Shown: positions 14,246 to 18,446 of the stretch, one piece after another
Position numbering within the stretch: the first letter of the stretch is position 1
Layout: the number at the start of each line of letters is the position of its first letter
DNA from: Nanohaloarchaea archaeon PL-Br10_U2g16
GTDB taxonomy: Archaea > Nanohalarchaeota > Nanosalinia > Nanosalinales > Nanosalinaceae
NCBI GenBank assembly: GCA_001563995.1
Contig: LKMV01000010.1
Coordinates: 1-18,446 of the forward strand
Length of the DNA: 18,446 nt
Direction: 5' to 3'
Position numbers and translations under genes: made by a program
The notes under the pieces: generated by a model
The model's input: only the letters and a program-made list of their open reading frames with translations
Told to the model about the DNA's origin: nothing
Databases searched by the model: none

Positions 14246-14920
14246 TCACCTTAGGTCGATATCGATTCGTGTGTTAAACCTTTCAAACCTTTCTCCTGTT
14301 GAAAGCTCTACACTATCTTCGCCGGTTTCTACTCGTTCTCCTTCGTTGCTAATCACTATAGTTGAGGGCTCTGAAATAGTCTGTCTTCCGTCCGATACAA
14401 GTTCTATTCTTTCTAGTCTGTTTCCTGTAGATCTAGTTGTGAACATGTTTCTGAACTCAGATCTATAAGTTAAAATTTGTTCTTCCGGGGATCCTTCAGC
14501 TCTTACTGCTAATATTCCTGGCTCGTCTTCGCCCTGAATAGCGTAATCTCCTTGACCGAAGCTAATATTTTGGAAAGTTGAACCTTCAAGCCCGATCCAT
14601 GTGTCTAACGGGTACTCTACGTTCTGAGAACGTTCTGTAATCTCTATGGCATTTTCGTCGTCATTAACTGATATTCTGAAATTATCAGAAGCAGAAATTC
14701 CATCTCCAATTCTAACTGTTTCAGAAGCACCTTCTCCACTTTCTGCTACTTGAATTATCTGTGAATGAAGGTCTGTAACATCTTGTTCGAGCGTATCAAT
14801 TTCTGCCTGACCTTGTCCTTTCTGTAGGATTGGTTCTCCCCATATATACGCAGTGGTTACGGATCCTACTACTACGGTTGCAATTAAAGTCAGTACAACA
14901 GGTTGTGTCTGACCTCTCAT
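14246..14920 (-). CDS. Pilin-like protein at head of the motor operon
   Basis: Predicted pilin-like protein of 224 aa. The start MRGQTQPVV gives an R-G/Q processing site followed by a 20-residue hydrophobic helix and TAYIWGEPILQKGQ, a layout found in pilin-like proteins of several DPANN and halophilic archaea. A helical stretch (residues about 38-62) leads into a beta-rich acidic domain (about 68-224). The ATG follows a TATA-like box at the spacing of a leaderless mRNA and has no Shine-Dalgarno, so this gene probably begins a transcript that continues through the ATPase and platform genes. Its TGA lies within the Shine-Dalgarno of the next gene. Function as a structural or priming minor pilin is inference. 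Confidence 0.82.
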   Translation of the reverse strand: MRGQTQPVVLTLIATVVVGSVTTAYIWGEPILQKGQGQAEIDTLEQDVTDLHSQIIQVAESGEGASETVRIGDGISASDNFRISVNDDENAIEITERSQNVEYPLDTWIGLEGSTFQNISFGQGDYAIQGEDEPGILAVRAEGSPEEQILTYRSEFRNMFTTRSTGNRLERIELVSDGRQTISEPSTIVISNEGERVETGEDSVELSTGERFERFNTRIDIDLR

Positions 14921-14943
14921 ACTAATAACAAGAGAAAAGGGAG

Positions 14944-14954
14944 AATATAAAATA
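14944..14954 (-). promoter_or_regulatory. TATA-like box for the 14920 pilin-like gene
   Basis: Read on the minus strand the element is TATTTTATATT, centred about 29 nt before the ATG at 14920. The lack of a Shine-Dalgarno before that ATG fits a leaderless or near-leaderless mRNA. It lies just past the TAG of the preceding pilin gene. Confidence 0.55.
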
Positions 14955-14959
14955 GGGGG

Positions 14960-15499
14960 CTAGCAGAACGATGCATCCGATGAAGACGGACTACATGAGA
15001 AATCCCATGAATGACCATCTACTTGACGGTACTCTAGCCTGAAGTTGTATTGATCTCCTGCATCAGGAAAAGTGACTCCTGTATCACAGTCTATCTCATC
15101 TCCTTCACCAAGTGTTACATCGTGCTCTTCACCGAAACAGTCGGAGTCATCTATATTGTAATCTTCTTCTGAATCGAAACCATTTTCCCAGTCAGCAGGA
15201 GCAATGTAATCTGACACCTGATCGTTGTTTAAATGAAGACGGACATCCTCGTACAGATGGACAGGTTGGCTCCCTGTATTTCTTATTCTTACACCAACGT
15301 TGTCTGTGGTGCTGTTCTGATAGACAGAGTCGAATGAAAACTCAGTACTTTCAGCAGCCTGTTGGACCTGAAGGTCGTCAACAGCGCTCTGATCATCTAT
15401 TATTTCTTGGTAAAGTCCCCATGCTGAGGCGACTGCACCAACTGTTATTAAAAGTAATAATACTACTGCAATTACCGGTGTAACTCCTTTTTTTGCCAA
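14960..15499 (-). CDS. Archaeal type IV pilin with cysteine-rich C-terminus
   Basis: Probable structural pilin of 179 aa. The N-terminus MAKKGVTPVIAVVLLLLITVG is the archaeal pilin type: a short basic leader, cut after KKG, then a hydrophobic assembly helix to about residue 27. The ectodomain is beta-rich and acidic, with NVGVRIRNTGSQPV resembling the strand pattern of archaeal pilins. It has four cysteines; two lie in DCFGEEH and IDCDTG, and two enclose the C-terminal loop CSPSSSDASFC, where the last residue is Cys. The start is a TTG with AAGGTGA six bases upstream, and no other start fits. It has its own TATA box and ends with TAG. Confidence 0.88.
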   Translation of the reverse strand: MAKKGVTPVIAVVLLLLITVGAVASAWGLYQEIIDDQSAVDDLQVQQAAESTEFSFDSVYQNSTTDNVGVRIRNTGSQPVHLYEDVRLHLNNDQVSDYIAPADWENGFDSEEDYNIDDSDCFGEEHDVTLGEGDEIDCDTGVTFPDAGDQYNFRLEYRQVDGHSWDFSCSPSSSDASFC

Positions 15500-15505
15500 A
15501 TATAT

Positions 15506-15545
15506 TCACCTTATGTATATCTATTATATTCTTCAGTTTATAAAC
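15506..15545 (-). promoter_or_regulatory. Promoter and ribosome binding site of the TTG-started pilin
   Basis: The perfect palindrome GTTTATAAAC (15536-15545) is centred about 41 nt before the TTG and predicts a leader of about 15 nt. That leader contains AAGGTGA (15506-15512) six bases before the start codon. Unlike the leaderless genes in the window, this one appears to use a short leader with a strong Shine-Dalgarno, which supports the TTG as the true start. Confidence 0.55.
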
Positions 15546-15546
15546 C

Positions 15547-16026
15547 TTAACAGGATGAACTTCCTGAGTGGAAACAGATATGTGTATCGGACACATCCGG
15601 GCCTGAAAGCTGAATGTTCAATGTCTCTCCTTCTTCAGGATATTCTCGGCCAGTATCTATAGTTTTTGTTTCTTGAGGGTCCATTGTTATAGTGTCTGAA
15701 CCGTCTTCGAACGACCAGTCTCCATCTACAGGAACTCCGTCTATAAATAAACTCCATACCTTAGCTCCGTTGTCTTTAGGCTGTAGAGCTACAGAACCTG
15801 TATTTCTAACATTTATCATTATATCTTCGTTATTCCCTTCATAAACAAACTCTATGTTTATGCTTCGCTGCAGATCGTCCGTCTGATCCTGTATCCTATC
15901 CTCAGAACTTTCCTGCATATCCTGCTGTATCTGATTCAAGAATGTGAATGCTGATACTGTCGCTGCAACCGTTACGCTTAATAGTAATACTGCTCCAACT
16001 ACTGAGGTAAGCCCCTTTCTATTCAT
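15547..16026 (-). CDS. Archaeal type IV pilin ending in cysteine
   Basis: Probable structural or minor pilin of 159 aa. It begins MNRKGLTSVVGAVLLLSVTV, a class III leader cut after RKG with a hydrophobic helix to about residue 27. A short helical stalk (residues about 30-52) is followed by a beta-rich ectodomain with IMINVRNTGSVAL, similar in position to the strand NVGVRIRNTGSQPV of the next pilin. Its only two cysteines are in HICFHSGSSSC, with Cys as the very last residue, so a C-terminal disulfide loop like that of the neighbouring pilin is likely. Its ATG overlaps the end of the coiled-coil gene by eight bases, so the two are co-transcribed. The next pilin has its own promoter directly behind this stop. 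Confidence 0.87.
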   Translation of the reverse strand: MNRKGLTSVVGAVLLLSVTVAATVSAFTFLNQIQQDMQESSEDRIQDQTDDLQRSINIEFVYEGNNEDIMINVRNTGSVALQPKDNGAKVWSLFIDGVPVDGDWSFEDGSDTITMDPQETKTIDTGREYPEEGETLNIQLSGPDVSDTHICFHSGSSSC

Positions 16027-16705
16027 TTTCCACTTTGTTAAACCTTTTTCTCAGGTTTCTGATATTGTCGGATCCGGAATCAGAACCTGAATCACTTCTG
16101 TTTCTTCCGTTATTGCTTCTATCCACGTTTAAATCCGGTGAGCCCTGATTTCTACCTCTTCCGGACTGAGATCCTCTGTTTTGTGTTCGTCTGGACTGGT
16201 TGTTTTTATTGCTGTTGGAGATCATGTTTCCTTTGTTCTGTGAGGTATAAGATCTCTTAATGCTTTTGTTCAGTTCTTCAAGGTTCTGAATGACTTGTTG
16301 GTTGGACTGTTGAATGTCATTAGCTACGTCTTCCATCTCATTTCCTACGGCGTCAGCAACCCTTGAATGTACGTCTTGGATTACTTCTCCTTCAAGGTCT
16401 GTTTCCGAGGCTTCCTTCAAAAGATCCATGAAAGAGTTCATATTATCTATCACGGAGTCCATCTTGTGAGTTAGGTCTTCCACAGAGTTCTTTAGCTCAT
16501 GCGTAGACTCTGTCATATCGTTTACTATCTTCTGGTTCGATTTCATGATATCCAAGACATCCCTAACCAGCTCATCGTCTGCCGATCTACCGGAGCTTTG
16601 CTTCTCCATCTCATCTATCCTTCTTTCCAGTTTTCTGACAGGTCCTAGCGGGACAACCTCATAATCATCGTCCTGCTCACCTAACTGTACCTCGTCCTTT
16701 GACAT
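16019..16705 (-). CDS. Coiled-coil protein with basic low-complexity tail, first gene of pilus locus
   Basis: Predicted cytoplasmic accessory protein of 228 aa with no signal or membrane segment. Residues 15-35 (YEVVPLGPVRKLERRIDEME) form a conserved-looking motif leading into a helix. Residues about 42-150 are mostly long amphipathic helix with heptad-like spacing. Residues about 155-225 are low-complexity Ser/Asn/Arg/Gly/Gln (RRTQNRGSQSGRGRNQG, later DSGSDSGSDN), basic in an otherwise acidic proteome. I have seen similar PL-x-P-x-R-x-LE-x-R motifs in small proteins beside archaeal pilus genes but cannot name the family. It precedes the pilin gene with an eight-base overlap and has a good promoter, so it probably regulates or scaffolds pilus assembly. 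The stop is TAG. Confidence 0.75.
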   Translation of the reverse strand: MSKDEVQLGEQDDDYEVVPLGPVRKLERRIDEMEKQSSGRSADDELVRDVLDIMKSNQKIVNDMTESTHELKNSVEDLTHKMDSVIDNMNSFMDLLKEASETDLEGEVIQDVHSRVADAVGNEMEDVANDIQQSNQQVIQNLEELNKSIKRSYTSQNKGNMISNSNKNNQSRRTQNRGSQSGRGRNQGSPDLNVDRSNNGRNRSDSGSDSGSDNIRNLRKRFNKVENE

Positions 16706-16710
16706 AATAA

Positions 16711-16749
16711 CACCTTATAACAGTAAATTCTAGCTCCCCGTATTTATAA
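16711..16749 (-). promoter_or_regulatory. Promoter and ribosome binding site at the head of the pilus locus
   Basis: TTATAAATA (16741-16749, minus strand) is centred about 40 nt before the ATG at 16705, giving a predicted leader of about 14 nt that contains AAGGTG (16711-16716) five bases before the start. The layout is the same as for the pilin at 15499. This is the likely main promoter of the locus. Confidence 0.6.
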
Positions 16750-16773
16750 CCTCGGCAAGATTTGGTTTCACTC

Positions 16774-16790
16774 GATGGTTTTTTACCATC
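16774..16790. repeat. Perfect inverted repeat upstream of the pilus promoter
   Basis: GATGGT and ACCATC are separated by five T (plus strand). The centre is about 37 bp upstream of the TATA box of the pilus locus and 47 bp past the gatE stop. It could be a regulator-binding site for the pilus promoter or part of gatE transcript 3'-end formation. There is no oligo-T tract on the gatE coding strand after it, which makes a terminator less likely. The rest of the 123-bp gap holds only the promoter described above. Confidence 0.4.
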
Positions 16791-16828
16791 CTTATAATAC
16801 CCGAAAGGTTGATTCAAGAAACGATTTT

Positions 16829-18446
16829 TCAATTCTTTTCGTTCCCAAGCTCTTCTCTAAGTATCTGAGAGACAGTGCCTCCGTCCGCATCAATTCTTTG
16901 CATAACTAAGCCCATTAAAGCTCCTTGTGCATGCATTCCTTGTTCTTCAACCATCTCGGACTTTTCCTCAAGTACTTCCTCTACAACAGATCTTATTTCT
17001 GCTTCGTCAGCCTTTGATTCTAGAGCCTCCTCTACAGCCTCTTCAGGATCAGAAGATTCAACCATCTGTGTTAGAACGTCCTCTAGATCACCTTTTTTAA
17101 CATCTCCGGAGTCTAGCTTATCGAAAAGTACTTCTAAGTCCTTTTTCTGAAGCTGCTCTACATCTATTCCGTCTGACTCAAGCTGAGAGTAGATATTAGT
17201 GAATATATTTGCGACGAGCTTTGGATCTGCTCTATCCTTAAACTTCTCAAACAGTAGAAGGTTCTCCGAATATACGATCTGTGAAGCCAGCTCCTCTCCT
17301 ATCTGTTCTGAGTACTTCTGCTCACGTTCCTCCAAGGTTTCAGGAAGGTTCTGGTCGATCTTCTCAACTTTCTCATCCGTTACCCTTATCTCGGGTATAT
17401 CTGTCTCAGGATACATCCTTGCGGCTCCCGGTAGAGGCCGTGAGTAACTCGTGGTGAAGTCCTGTTCGGCATTTCTAGTCTCTTCGGGTACTTCTCCGGT
17501 GTAAAGCATCTCTGCTCTTCTAACAGCTTCCTCAATAGCGTTTTCAGCCTGGTCTCTTGGGGCTGCGACTACAGCAATTACATCTCTGTCTTCCTTTCCA
17601 AATATCTTTTTTAGCTCTTCGAACTCTTCTTGAAGTCCGTAGTTATCGATATCTTCGTCTGTATGGATCATTCCTTTTGGACCCTGGCTCTTCACGTAGT
17701 CTACTAACTCTTTTGCAACGTAACGGTCGGCTGAGATTTTTTCCTTCATCTTTCCGGTCATATCAGGTAGTTTTATTCCGTATACAGCTCCATCATTCTC
17801 CAGAACAGTTGATATTATTCCGTTGTCAGAACCTTCGAAAACCTCTGTTACATCTCTCTGATCTATCTCTACGTTGTCTGGAAGCTCTTTCCCTAGCTCG
17901 ACTAAGTTCTTCTGTCTTTTGACCTCTAACTCAATCAGCTTATCTATATTTCCTACATCCTGGAACCCCTTTATCTCGACACGTGAACCTTCAGCTATAG
18001 AGACGTTTACGTCTTGTCGGATAGTTCCAAGTCCTCTCCTAGCTTTTCCTGTCGATCTTAGTAACATGCCGATTCTCTCAGCCACCTGCCTTGCGTGTTC
18101 GGGGTTCTTGATCGATGCATCGGTGCCTACCTCCACAAGCGGTATTCCTAACCTGTTCAGGTCGTAGACAGCTTTTTTCTCATCTCTCTTATGTATTCCG
18201 GCAGACTCTTCCTCCAGCTCTATATCCTCAATCGAGACAGATCCTAGCTCGGTCTCCAGCTCTCCGTCGAGACCTACCATGGCTGTTCTCTGGAATCCGG
18301 AGGTGTTTGATCCGTCGACAACTATCTTTCTCATCACCTGTATTTCATCAGGTATCTCGGCCCCTACCATTCTGGCAAAGGTTAGAGCAGTATTTAGCGC
18401 TTCTTCATCCATCTCATGTGGTGGCTCTTCATCCAGCTCCACTAGA
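16829..18446 (-). CDS. gatE: Glutamyl-tRNA(Gln) amidotransferase subunit E (C-terminal part, truncated by window edge)
   Basis: Archaea-specific tRNA-binding kinase subunit of GatDE, which converts Glu-tRNA(Gln) to Gln-tRNA(Gln). The fragment (538 codons here) begins within the conserved LVELDEEPPH region and continues through VMRKIVVDGSNTSGFQRTAMV, GIPLVEVGTDASIKNPEHA and KARRGLGTIRQDVNVSI. All are signatures of the GatB/GatE catalytic fold. The AspRS-like GAD insertion domain that sets GatE apart from GatB follows (about residues 195-340), then RPLPGAARMYPETDIP, and a helical tail ending in a YqeY-like domain (VSQILREELGNE). The GTG at 18442 is an internal Val, not the start, because the frame is open to the edge and roughly 80 N-terminal residues of the family are missing. 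No frameshift is seen. Confidence 0.97.
   Translation of the reverse strand, partial: LVELDEEPPHEMDEEALNTALTFARMVGAEIPDEIQVMRKIVVDGSNTSGFQRTAMVGLDGELETELGSVSIEDIELEEESAGIHKRDEKKAVYDLNRLGIPLVEVGTDASIKNPEHARQVAERIGMLLRSTGKARRGLGTIRQDVNVSIAEGSRVEIKGFQDVGNIDKLIELEVKRQKNLVELGKELPDNVEIDQRDVTEVFEGSDNGIISTVLENDGAVYGIKLPDMTGKMKEKISADRYVAKELVDYVKSQGPKGMIHTDEDIDNYGLQEEFEELKKIFGKEDRDVIAVVAAPRDQAENAIEEAVRRAEMLYTGEVPEETRNAEQDFTTSYSRPLPGAARMYPETDIPEIRVTDEKVEKIDQNLPETLEEREQKYSEQIGEELASQIVYSENLLLFEKFKDRADPKLVANIFTNIYSQLESDGIDVEQLQKKDLEVLFDKLDSGDVKKGDLEDVLTQMVESSDPEEAVEEALESKADEAEIRSVVEEVLEEKSEMVEEQGMHAQGALMGLVMQRIDADGGTVSQILREELGNEKN

Overview
The window looks like chromosomal DNA from a small-genome archaeon, probably a halophilic DPANN lineage of the Nanohaloarchaeota type. 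Evidence for an archaeon: a GatE amidotransferase subunit, an RfcS/RfcL clamp-loader pair, an AK6/Fap7-type adenylate kinase, class III (archaellin/pilin-type) signal peptides and TATA elements 26-30 nt from start codons. Evidence for a halophile: nearly all proteins are rich in Asp and Glu, and one surface protein carries a twin-arginine signal. The moderate GC content and very tight packing (stop codons of convergent genes overlap, no gap above about 125 bp) fit a reduced genome. The lineage is inference; no rRNA or tRNA is present to confirm it.

Layout. (1) 1-2289, accessory surface region: a Tat-exported, modular, glycine-rich protein resembling tail-fibre/adhesin proteins, followed by a small coiled-coil protein. 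(2) 2323-7316, housekeeping region: a ThiF/MoeB/UbaA-like E1 enzyme and an MscS channel as a divergent pair; a thioredoxin; an AK6-type adenylate kinase divergent from rfcS; then rfcS-rfcL. rfcS is interrupted by one in-frame TAG at codon 72. (3) 7313-16705, minus strand: an eleven-gene type IV pilus-like locus with a coiled-coil protein, two short pilins, two further pilin-like proteins, the secretion ATPase, two TadB/TadC-like membrane proteins, and three more proteins with pilin-type N-termini (282, 596 and 103 aa). (4) 16829-18446: the C-terminal part of gatE, running off the right edge.

How the genes work together. The pilus locus holds the motor (ATPase plus two half-length platform proteins) and at least six candidate substrates with KG/RG-type processing sites. 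No prepilin peptidase is present, so that must be encoded elsewhere. Most junctions in its central part are start/stop overlaps or gaps of a few bases, so it is very likely an operon, with extra promoters in front of three genes near its upstream end. One pilin-like gene makes sense only if it starts at an AUA codon behind a good Shine-Dalgarno sequence.

The points most worth a second look are the amber codon in rfcS, the AUA-initiated pilin gene, two divergent gene pairs that each appear to share one central TATA-like box, and the abrupt synonymous-codon switches inside the surface protein. No CRISPR array, insertion sequence, integrase or RNA gene was seen, and no gene-free stretch exceeds 300 bases.
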